Below are positions 33,865 through 41,855 of a stretch of 64,000 nucleotides of DNA, one piece after another. This DNA is from Chloroflexota bacterium. GTDB taxonomy: Bacteria; Chloroflexota; Anaerolineae; Anaerolineales; UBA4823. The notes under the pieces were generated by a model that saw only the letters and a list, made by a program, of their open reading frames with translations, did not search any database and was not told the DNA's origin. The DNA is taken from assembly GCA_029782365.1 (NCBI GenBank), contig JAKOUW010000076.1, positions 1 through 64,000 on the forward strand. The letters are read 5' to 3'. Each line of letters begins with the position of its first letter. The first letter of the stretch is position 1. A program made the translations under genes and the position numbers.

Positions 33865-34977
33865 ATGAATCAACCATTAAATCAAGTCAATGAGACGGGG
33901 GGTTGGGGACCGAGCCTCGAAAAGGCTGTATGCGAACATTGTGATCGACGTTTCCTGATTCAATCTGGTGATCAACCGGTCATTTGCCCTGTTTGTTACA
34001 GCCAGCCGCTTACCCGGTTGCCGGAACAATCCACACTGCCTCAACCGGAATTATTTTTACCATTTTCTGCGCATAAAATGACGATCAGTCAGAGTTTGGA
34101 GCGTTTTGCGAGTGGTTTATGGTTTCCACCAGGAGATTTATCTGTTGATAATCTCCAAAGCAGGTTGACCTTCGTGTATCTGCCGGTGTGGCTGGTGGAC
34201 AGCGATGTTGAAGCAACCTGGCAGGCAGGAGCCGGGTTTAATTACCAGGTTGTCAGTCATCAAGAACGCTTCGATGATAATCGCGGAGGATGGTCTGAGC
34301 GCCAGGTGGAGGAGACGAAAATTCGCTGGGAGCCAAGGGTGGGCCGACTGAAGCGATCGTATCAAAATGTTACTGCGCCAGCATTGGAACAACATCAGGC
34401 AATTTTCAAGCAAATTGGTGATTTTAGCCTTACAAAGTCTTTAAAATATAACTACAACGAGGCGTTCGGCGGGTTTTTACAACAACGCTTTGCGGTTGGC
34501 CTTCCTGAGCGCGAAGCGCGCGAGGCCTGGCCTGAGGCGGCGCCTGGATTTCAATCTGCGGCAGCGCAAGAATGCCAGGCAGCCTGCACTGCAGATCATT
34601 TGCGTGAGTTTCAATGGACGCCTACCTTCACCCAACAAAATTGGACACTGCTTCTGCTGCCAGTGATAACGACTTATTACGTCGATGACGATCAGATTGC
34701 CCATGCTTTACTGATCCATGGACAAACAGGCCGGCTTTCAGGGGTGCGGAAAGCTTCCAACAAACGCGCCCGCAGGGCGTCATTATGGATGGCGGGGATT
34801 GCACTGGTGATCTTTCTTCTCAGCCTGGTTGGAAGCGCGTTATCATTTATCGCACCCGTAATTATCCCCCTGGCAGCGATTGGTTGGGTGGCAGCGATCG
34901 GTGTTGGCCTCGGCGCAGTTATCCCACTGTTTGTTGTTTGGTGGGTTAACCGCTCGCCGCAAAACTTCACTGGCTGA
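33865..34977 (+). CDS. Zinc-ribbon membrane protein (paralogue 2)
   Basis: 370 residues, beginning MNQPLNQVNETGG. One zinc ribbon remains (VCEHCDRRFLI ... VICPVCYSQPL). The shared middle domain (TFVYLPVWLVDSDVEATWQAGAG) and two C-terminal helices match the upstream gene, so this is a diverged tandem duplicate. A long upstream extension is in frame but overlaps the previous gene by 190 bp. The ATG at 33865 lies 8 bp after its stop and is preferred. It is the last gene of the pqqD-Fn3-C25 run and ends 2 bp from the convergent alcohol dehydrogenase gene. Confidence 0.75.
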   Translation: MNQPLNQVNETGGWGPSLEKAVCEHCDRRFLIQSGDQPVICPVCYSQPLTRLPEQSTLPQPELFLPFSAHKMTISQSLERFASGLWFPPGDLSVDNLQSRLTFVYLPVWLVDSDVEATWQAGAGFNYQVVSHQERFDDNRGGWSERQVEETKIRWEPRVGRLKRSYQNVTAPALEQHQAIFKQIGDFSLTKSLKYNYNEAFGGFLQQRFAVGLPEREAREAWPEAAPGFQSAAAQECQAACTADHLREFQWTPTFTQQNWTLLLLPVITTYYVDDDQIAHALLIHGQTGRLSGVRKASNKRARRASLWMAGIALVIFLLSLVGSALSFIAPVIIPLAAIGWVAAIGVGLGAVIPLFVVWWVNRSPQNFTG

Positions 34978-34979
34978 AA

Positions 34980-36146
34980 TCAAAAATCTACAATTTGTCC
35001 CGCGTAGATATATTCATAAAGACGGTGGAATTCCTCGAAGGTGGGGACACGCCGGGCAGTTATCATGGAGCTGTCCTCTTGAGCTCGCAGGCACATTTCC
35101 TCCAGGTTAGAATCAAATACCTCTCGTGAAATGCCCGCTTTCTGAAGGCTGACGGGATTGTTGATTTGAGTTAACAGCGTACGGACAGCTTGCGCCAGGA
35201 TAAAGCCTGCTTCGAATTCATCGGTCGCATTTAGATTTAATTGGCGGGACAGCCCCAAATACCGCCCAACATGGGCGTGAGCCGTGAATTCGATACTGTA
35301 CGGCAGACAGAGGCCTGTGATTCTACCGTGCGGCATATGCAGAATAGTCCCGGCGCTGTGCCCAAGCGCATGAGCAAGGGCAATATGGCTGCTTCCCATG
35401 CCGATTGCACCGATGGTAGCGGCGTTGGCCATTTTGCGCCGCGCTTCGGCATCTCCTGCGCCCAATTTTACCGCTCTTGGCAAGTAGTTGAATACCAATT
35501 CCACGGCGCTCAGGCAAGCGCCATCTGAAAAATCATTTGACCATGTAGAACTATACCCTTCGATCGCATGCGTTAATACATCGATTCCGGTATCGGCAGT
35601 AAGTTTCGGCGGCATGTGCATTGTGAAAATCGGGTCGATGATCGCGGCGTATGGAATGAGTTCAAACGAGCCTAACTCCATTTTGGTTTGTGTGAGATGG
35701 TTGGTGATTACAGCTGCAGCCGTCACTTCAGCTCCTGACCCGGCAGTGGTAGGTATTGTGATCAGGCGCGCTTTTTTCCCTAAGCCAAATTCCTCAACTG
35801 GATTGATGGCATCCAATGGGACATCTGGCCGTTCATAAACAAACCAGGCCGCCTTGGCTGTATCCATCGAAGAGCCGCCGCCCAGGCCGATAATCCAATC
35901 TGGGTTGCTGGCACTCACCAGGGTGGCGCAGCGCTCGACCGTTTCAGTTGACGGGTCCGGCTCAACTTCAGTGAAAACATCACATTCAAGTGAAGCAGAT
36001 GCCAATTGTTCTTTTACTTTATCAACGAAGCCCAATTGCACCATCACCTGGTCGGTGACAATAAACGCTCGCCGACCTTTTATCTGGCCTAACCACGATA
36101 AGGCATCTTCGCCGAAAATAATTTTGGGGAAATTAAAAAACCACAT
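34980..36146 (-). CDS. Iron-dependent (class III) alcohol dehydrogenase
   Basis: 388 residues. The NAD(P)-binding GGGSSMDTAKA and the glycine-rich GSGAEVT are present. Metal ligands appear in TGIDVLTHAIEG (Asp and His) and in ALGHSAG and MPHGRI (His, His). The enzyme interconverts aldehydes or ketones and alcohols in the cytoplasm. The substrate cannot be named from sequence alone, though C-terminal features resemble butanol or 1,3-propanediol-type enzymes. GTG at 36152 is in frame, but ATG 36146 has AGAGG at good spacing. It stands alone between convergent and divergent neighbours. Confidence 0.9.
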   Translation of the reverse strand: MWFFNFPKIIFGEDALSWLGQIKGRRAFIVTDQVMVQLGFVDKVKEQLASASLECDVFTEVEPDPSTETVERCATLVSASNPDWIIGLGGGSSMDTAKAAWFVYERPDVPLDAINPVEEFGLGKKARLITIPTTAGSGAEVTAAAVITNHLTQTKMELGSFELIPYAAIIDPIFTMHMPPKLTADTGIDVLTHAIEGYSSTWSNDFSDGACLSAVELVFNYLPRAVKLGAGDAEARRKMANAATIGAIGMGSSHIALAHALGHSAGTILHMPHGRITGLCLPYSIEFTAHAHVGRYLGLSRQLNLNATDEFEAGFILAQAVRTLLTQINNPVSLQKAGISREVFDSNLEEMCLRAQEDSSMITARRVPTFEEFHRLYEYIYAGQIVDF

Positions 36147-36193
36147 TGACACCTCTTTGACGAATCCAAAATAGATGGAAAAGAATTATTTGC

Positions 36194-39100
36194 TCACCTT
36201 TTCAAAAACGGTAAAAACACCAGATTTATTTCAAACGCGCCCATATCAAATTTTCCGTTTTGGGGACGGATTTGATTGCGAATATCTTTGGGCAGGCCAG
36301 ACAGGCAGGCATTCAAAGCGGCTGAATTCGCGTTTAGCTGGTAGTTCTCACCTCCGCCTGGCGCAGTGAATTGTGGGTTTTTCGCTGGACCTGCCACGCC
36401 TGCCTGGTCAATACTGCAGGATGCAAAGAAGATCGTTGAAAAAGCTCCCGCTGAATTGCCCCAGATGATGGAGTTGGTTATGAATGATTTCACGTCGCTG
36501 CCCTGGGAAAATCCAGCGCCACCTGTGTTGTTTGCCAAAGTTCCCTGGGTGATTGTGATCACACCGCCAGCCAACCGAATTCCTGCCCCATATGAGACCG
36601 CAGAGGTGTTGCTGTAAACCAGAATGTTTGACAATTTAGCAGTACTGCCTGCTCCATCTTGATAAATTGCGCCGCCTCGCTGAGCATTGTTGCGGTGAAA
36701 ATAGGTGTTGTTGACCACCAGTTTGCTGTTGTTGATAAATAAAGCGCCGCCAAAGCCGCCTGCTGCGCCTAACGCTGAATTTCGATTGAATGAACTGCAT
36801 TGTTGGAGGAATGGATTACAGGCTGTTGCCGATACAGCTCTAATATCGTTGACGATTGGATATTCGTCCGGAATTGGGGGAAAATCAACATCGATGCTGA
36901 GCGTCGATGTATAAGCTGCTATCGCCCCGCCGTTGCCGGTAACTGACCGGTTGGCGCTGAAAGCACAATTACTCGCCAGCAATTGGCTGCCGCTGAGATA
37001 GAGAGCGCCTCCACTGCCAGCAGCCTGGTTTCCCAGATCGATACTACCAAAATCTGCTCCATCGCACTCTACGCGCAAGCTCTTCGAGGCATAGATAGCA
37101 CCGCCCAGCGCGGCAGAATTCTGAGTCAGGCGCGGCCTGTACGTAAAATAATCATCCAGCCAAATCGTCGAGTTGATCAATGAGAAAACACCGCCATTTC
37201 GGTTCGCAGTGTTGGCAGAGGCCTGGACATTGCCGTAGACATCGAAAAAAGCACCGCTGTTCGCGTATGCGAAACCACCATCGTTGTTTGCGGCATTGGC
37301 AGTGATTATGAACGGGTTTGCGCTGACCGAATAAAGCTGAACGGGCCTATTGTTGTTGGTATTAATGGCACCGCCGTTACGTCCAGCCTGGTTTTGATTG
37401 AATCTACTCGCGCCAGTTGTAGCATTGAAAGAAGCTGAAGCTGTGCCTGCCAGCGCGACCGCCCCTCCGTCGAGCAGAGCATGGTTCATATCGAATGACC
37501 ATGCTCCGACCAGGATGATGCTTCCGGCATCTGCATAGATTGCTCCTCCGCTTGCACTGGCGTAGTTGTTGGCAAATGAGCCGCTTCGACACTTGATTGC
37601 AGAACTACCTGTCAAAGCGATTGCGCCTCCGCTGCCGTTCAATGCCAGATTGTTCCTGAAGATTACACCAGGGCCAAGGTTCAATTTACTGGTGCCAAAT
37701 ATACGGATGCCGGCAGCGAAATTATGAGCTGTATTGCTCAAGACCTGGCTGTTGGTGAGGGTCACTGTTGCATCGTAGATATAGAACCCGGCCCCACGGC
37801 CATCGATTATTGAAGGCAGCGAATGAAATTTGACCTGTGAATTCGTCATAGTGACTACACTTCCACTGCGGACGTACAGGCCGCCGCCATAACCCGTGGC
37901 GGGATTCGTCAGCGTATTGCTGGCAATGACGGTGTTATCAATTAAGGCAGTTGATTTTTTTGCCAGATAAATACCACCGCCGTTCAAGCCTGTACTGTTA
38001 ATCCGGTTTGGCTCATAATTTCCAGTTCCGCCAATCTTGGAGGATGTAATCATGAATTTGCTAGCCTCTGCGTAAATGCCGCCGCCGGAATTTTGTGCAA
38101 TATTATTGATGATCGAGCCTTGAAAATTTACCGTGCTGGTTACAGCGAATAATCCGGCACCCAATACCGCATCATTTCCTGCACTTGCGGATAATGCATT
38201 GCCCAGGAAGCCGCCAGAAATATTCAATACACTGTTCTTGAACAGATATATCCCGCCGCCATTTTGAGATGCTGAATTATTGGTAATACTGCTGCTCTGT
38301 AAGCTGATCGTGGTGTTGCTGGCATAGATGCCACCTCCATTCGCAGCGCTTTGACAGCATAAGGAGACATTCCCAACCTGGGCTGATGAACTTATGTAGA
38401 GGTCGCTATTGATGGCGTAAATACCTCCTCCTTGGTTGGTGGCTGTATTCCCGACCACGGCAGATCCGATCAGTTCTATTCGTCCATTATTGATAGAAAA
38501 TCCGCCCCCATTTACAGCGCTGTTGTAATAAATGCTTGAAGATGGGTCTAACCCAACCAACTTTCCGAAAACAGCCGCTCCACCTCCGTCGCTGGATGAT
38601 TTATTGCTGTACACGTCCGAATTCAGCGATAATGTAACTGCGCTTGAGGAACTCACATAAATGCCCGCACCGGTCATGCCCGTGTTGTGATGGATTGCCG
38701 TGTTCACCAGGGTCGCTTTTGCCCCTGAAAGTAAATCAAGGCCACCGCCAAATGAAGATCCGCCTGTCAATTCAAAATTCCTTATCGTCAATACACTGGA
38801 ATTCGCGTCAATTACGCTCCCGGCTCCGCTGGCGGTCAGTTTCGTTCTTTTACCAACCAATAAGATAGTGCAGGTTGAGTCATAGCCACCGACGATCGTG
38901 AGATTTTTTGCGTTGAGATCGATCGATTCTGTGAACACACCGGTGGCCACGCGTATGGTTGCGCCACTGGCGGCAGCAGCGATTGCAGCCTGAATTGTCG
39001 AAAAAGCACAAGTCCCGGTATTGATGCTGGCAATCTGCAAAGCGGAAGGGTTTCTGGACACAGGCTGGTCAGGCTGGGCATCCTGGATCGCCGCCTGCAA

Positions 39101-39451
39101 TAATGGAAGGTCAGGATCGGGCTGACGGTCGACAAATTCAACCACAGCCTGCGGACCTGCATCTCGCATTTGATCTAAATCGAAGAGCAGTTCTGTATCA
39201 GAGGAGGGGGAAGCGTAAGGCGTGCTGTGCGTTTCAGAATCCGAGCGAGATAGTTCTTCCTGGTCAGGCGAGTTGGGTGAATGGATTCCCACGCCGGACG
39301 AAGCCTCGGTATACAGATGCCTGGCCTGAGTTTCTAGTGGAGTACTCGGCTGAGACAATTCTGACAGCGTCGCCTTTTGAGCGGAGACCATGATGAAGAA
39401 TCCGCTAAGAAACAAAACAGCGAGCATTAGCCCAAAAAGCGCGCGTAGCAA
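36194..39451 (-). CDS. Large secreted beta-helix protein with C-terminal tail motif
   Basis: 1085 residues. A signal peptide (about 1-25) and a low-complexity Ser/Asp-rich stretch (30-130) precede a long right-handed beta-helix. It is marked by more than 20 copies of short GG-rich turns such as NGGGIYA, GGAIY and SGGAI, spaced about 25-50 residues apart, as in polymorphic outer-membrane (PMP) proteins. The last residues VFLPFLKR resemble the tail of the C25 peptidase (IYLPLISH). It could bind surfaces or polysaccharide. The start is TTG with GGAGG 7 bp upstream. The numerous short reverse-strand frames in this interval are shadows. Confidence 0.85.
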   Translation of the reverse strand: MLRALFGLMLAVLFLSGFFIMVSAQKATLSELSQPSTPLETQARHLYTEASSGVGIHSPNSPDQEELSRSDSETHSTPYASPSSDTELLFDLDQMRDAGPQAVVEFVDRQPDPDLPLLQAAIQDAQPDQPVSRNPSALQIASINTGTCAFSTIQAAIAAAASGATIRVATGVFTESIDLNAKNLTIVGGYDSTCTILLVGKRTKLTASGAGSVIDANSSVLTIRNFELTGGSSFGGGLDLLSGAKATLVNTAIHHNTGMTGAGIYVSSSSAVTLSLNSDVYSNKSSSDGGGAAVFGKLVGLDPSSSIYYNSAVNGGGFSINNGRIELIGSAVVGNTATNQGGGIYAINSDLYISSSAQVGNVSLCCQSAANGGGIYASNTTISLQSSSITNNSASQNGGGIYLFKNSVLNISGGFLGNALSASAGNDAVLGAGLFAVTSTVNFQGSIINNIAQNSGGGIYAEASKFMITSSKIGGTGNYEPNRINSTGLNGGGIYLAKKSTALIDNTVIASNTLTNPATGYGGGLYVRSGSVVTMTNSQVKFHSLPSIIDGRGAGFYIYDATVTLTNSQVLSNTAHNFAAGIRIFGTSKLNLGPGVIFRNNLALNGSGGAIALTGSSAIKCRSGSFANNYASASGGAIYADAGSIILVGAWSFDMNHALLDGGAVALAGTASASFNATTGASRFNQNQAGRNGGAINTNNNRPVQLYSVSANPFIITANAANNDGGFAYANSGAFFDVYGNVQASANTANRNGGVFSLINSTIWLDDYFTYRPRLTQNSAALGGAIYASKSLRVECDGADFGSIDLGNQAAGSGGALYLSGSQLLASNCAFSANRSVTGNGGAIAAYTSTLSIDVDFPPIPDEYPIVNDIRAVSATACNPFLQQCSSFNRNSALGAAGGFGGALFINNSKLVVNNTYFHRNNAQRGGAIYQDGAGSTAKLSNILVYSNTSAVSYGAGIRLAGGVITITQGTLANNTGGAGFSQGSDVKSFITNSIIWGNSAGAFSTIFFASCSIDQAGVAGPAKNPQFTAPGGGENYQLNANSAALNACLSGLPKDIRNQIRPQNGKFDMGAFEINLVFLPFLKR

Positions 39452-39636
39452 AGATTTTCCTCCAATCTTAATCCTTGCATTGAACTGCTTTTCCCAATTG
39501 CGCTTTTAATCAGTTTCGAGTAAAGTTTAAGCAGTTCTGCACTAACTGATCGTTATGGAAATATCAAAAATGCAACGCTTGCTTGTCACAATCGTGTTGA
39601 AACCAAAGCACAGCGCCTAACTGTAATAGCTCGTTA

Positions 39637-39648
39637 ATAAAATTTTAT
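39637..39648. promoter_or_regulatory. AT-rich 12-bp palindrome in the moxR leader region
   Basis: ATAAAATTTTAT is a perfect inverted repeat 38 bp before the moxR ATG. It lies in the 235-bp divergent gap (39452-39686) between the beta-helix gene and the moxR operon. No clear -35/-10 pair was found in that gap, which otherwise holds nothing I recognise. Confidence 0.3.
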
Positions 39649-39686
39649 CATCGATCCATAATTTCATCTTCGAAATCGAGAGGATT

Positions 39687-40643
39687 ATGCAATCAATTCG
39701 CGATTTTTCGCATACGATCATAGAAAATATTGAAAAAGTGATTGTTGGCAAGCGTTCCGTGATTGAATTAATCATGGTTTCTTTATTGTGCGAAGGGCAC
39801 ATCTTATTAGAAGATGTGCCCGGCACAGGAAAAACAATGCTGGCGCGTTCGCTGGCAGTCAGCCTTGGAGGTGCATTTAAACGGTTACAATGCACTCCAG
39901 ACTTATTACCAAATGATGTCACCGGGGTTTCTGTTTTTAATCAACAGAGCGGGCAATTTGAGTTCAGGCCAGGCCCAGTATTCGTCAATATTCTACTGGC
40001 GGATGAAATCAACCGGGCCACGCCGCGCACCCAGTCTGCCTTATTGGAAGCCATGCAAGAGCAGCAGGTCACGGTTGACGGCATCACCCGTGAGCTGCCC
40101 AGGCCATTCCTGGTCATTGCAACACAAAACCCGGTGGAATATGAAGGTACATTTGTTTTGCCTGAAGCCCAGCTTGACCGGTTTATCATGCGCCTTTCAT
40201 TGGGTTATCCAGAAGGCCAGGAAGAAAGAACCATTTTGACTAATTTGCAGCGCGAACACCCAATAACCCACCTGGGCCCGATCAATTTAGCAAATCCGAT
40301 AAACAGTTTGTTGGAATTTCAACACCAGGTTTGGGAAATTCATGTTGATGAGACTCTTAAGGATTATATTGTGCGGCTGGTTGTGGCTACTCGTCAACAC
40401 CCCGATCTTGTACTTGGGGGGAGTCCGCGAGCCAGTTTAGCTCTTTATAAAACAGGCCAGGCCTATGCAGCCCTTCAAGGCAGGGATCATGTACTTCCAG
40501 ATGATATAAAATACTTGCTGCCATTCGTGCTCAGCCACAGATTAATTATCCGACCTGAGTCAGAACTGCGCGGCCGGACTATTCAATCGGTGCTGGTAGA
40601 AATCTTGAAATCAGTTCCCTTGGATGTGGGCAGTTTCCAATAA
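39687..40643 (+). CDS. MoxR-family AAA+ ATPase (copy 1)
   Basis: 318 residues. Walker A is in GHILLEDVPGTGKTMLARS. Walker B and the MoxR signature are in LLADEINRATPRTQSALLEAMQEQQVTVDG, with sensor 1 in VIATQNPVEYEGTFVLPEAQLDRF. MoxR ATPases act as chaperones that activate or assemble partner proteins, frequently VWA or DUF58 proteins. GAGAGGATT precedes the ATG. It lies 6 bp before a DUF58 gene, so the pair is co-transcribed. A second MoxR-DUF58 pair lies at 53615-54606 on the other strand. Confidence 0.93.
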   Translation: MQSIRDFSHTIIENIEKVIVGKRSVIELIMVSLLCEGHILLEDVPGTGKTMLARSLAVSLGGAFKRLQCTPDLLPNDVTGVSVFNQQSGQFEFRPGPVFVNILLADEINRATPRTQSALLEAMQEQQVTVDGITRELPRPFLVIATQNPVEYEGTFVLPEAQLDRFIMRLSLGYPEGQEERTILTNLQREHPITHLGPINLANPINSLLEFQHQVWEIHVDETLKDYIVRLVVATRQHPDLVLGGSPRASLALYKTGQAYAALQGRDHVLPDDIKYLLPFVLSHRLIIRPESELRGRTIQSVLVEILKSVPLDVGSFQ

Positions 40644-40649
40644 AGTTGA

Positions 40650-41855
40650 ATGGCAAGCCTGGTCATTTTTTTGCTCGCATTATTCGTGTTCGCTGCTTTT
40701 TTGCGCGATGAAGCTGTATTTACTATTTTGTATATTTTCATCGGTTTATACCTGGTTGGGCGTTGGTGGGGAGGACAGTCGCTCAATTCAATTCTCATCG
40801 AACGGATTTATACCAGGCGTGCATTCTTAGGAGATGAAATCACTGTTCGCCTGCAAATTCGCAATAAAGGTATCCTACCCGTTGTCTGGTTGCGCGTTCA
40901 GGATGCACTCCCGGTCGAATTATCCGTCGCAGGTTCATTCAAAAGAGTGCTGACTTTAGGACCTTTTGGGAGTTCGTTTTTTGAATATACAATTCAAACG
41001 CGCAAACGCGGCTTTTACCAGGTTGGGCCATTTCGAGCCTGGTCAGGTGATTTGTTTGGCCTGGCAGCCGAACAAAGTGCGGGAGGAATACCGGAATCGC
41101 TGACGGTCTACCCACGTATTTATCAACTACCAGGCTTTTCCTTGACTTCGCGTTCACCGATGGGCACGTTACGCACTATGCAACCAATCTTTGAAGATCC
41201 AACTCGGATCCGTTCGAAACGCGATTATGTATCTGGAGACTCGCTGCGCCGTGTTGATTGGAAAGCCTCAGCGAACCTCAGGCGCTTAGTGGTAAAACAA
41301 TACGAACCAGCTATCTCACTGCAAACGATGATCCTGCTGAACCTGGGCCAGGAAGATTATGATATGCACACCTTCTATGACTCTTTCGAGCTGGGAATCG
41401 TCATGGCGGCTTCGGTCGCTAATTGGGTAATGACCAATAAGCAGTCGGTAGGTTTGGCGACGAATGGCGTTGATCCGATGTCTTTGCAAGATGATGTCGC
41501 TCAGCGATTTCATACATTGCCAGCGCGCAAAGGACAGGTCCACTTAATACGTTTATTGGATATCCTGGCCCGAGTCATTGCTCCAGCCAAACCTGCTCTG
41601 CCTTTTCTTGATTTACTGCGCAGAGAAATTGTTCATCTGCCCTGGGGTTCTACGCTGGTGGTCATTACTCCGCGTGTGGATGAAGGTTTATTTGACTGCC
41701 TTTTCCAGGCGCGGCGGGCTGGCCTATTACCTAAGTTAGTGTTGGTGGGAAAATCGGCTCAAAGCCAGGAAGCGCGGCAAAAGGCGGAAATATTCCATTT
41801 TCCGTTCCAGCATGTTTTGAGTGAAGGTGATCTCGCCAAGGGTGAAGTGAAATGA
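40650..41855 (+). CDS. DUF58-family protein, MoxR partner (copy 1)
   Basis: 401 residues. Two N-terminal membrane helices (about 5-45) precede a beta domain (about 60-130). The DUF58 motif follows: EDPTRIRSKRDYVSGDSLRRVDWKASAN, with the conserved R-x-Y-x-x-G-D-x-x-R-x-I-x-W core, and a VWA-like C-terminal part without a clear MIDAS. Function unknown, but it is nearly always encoded with MoxR. It overlaps the next gene by 4 bp (ATGA). Confidence 0.87.
   Translation: MASLVIFLLALFVFAAFLRDEAVFTILYIFIGLYLVGRWWGGQSLNSILIERIYTRRAFLGDEITVRLQIRNKGILPVVWLRVQDALPVELSVAGSFKRVLTLGPFGSSFFEYTIQTRKRGFYQVGPFRAWSGDLFGLAAEQSAGGIPESLTVYPRIYQLPGFSLTSRSPMGTLRTMQPIFEDPTRIRSKRDYVSGDSLRRVDWKASANLRRLVVKQYEPAISLQTMILLNLGQEDYDMHTFYDSFELGIVMAASVANWVMTNKQSVGLATNGVDPMSLQDDVAQRFHTLPARKGQVHLIRLLDILARVIAPAKPALPFLDLLRREIVHLPWGSTLVVITPRVDEGLFDCLFQARRAGLLPKLVLVGKSAQSQEARQKAEIFHFPFQHVLSEGDLAKGEVK

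Noticed and set aside
24309..34977. Lasso-peptide or other RiPP cluster (because of HprK-like and PqqD-like genes)
   Set aside because: No asparagine-synthetase-like cyclase, no transglutaminase-type lasso protease, no radical SAM enzyme and no short precursor gene with a ribosome site were found in or near the region.
36194..39451. CRISPR array or tandem DNA repeat suggested by recurring GG-rich codons
   Set aside because: The recurrence is in-frame protein repeats of a beta-helix; spacing and DNA sequence vary, and there are no cas genes.
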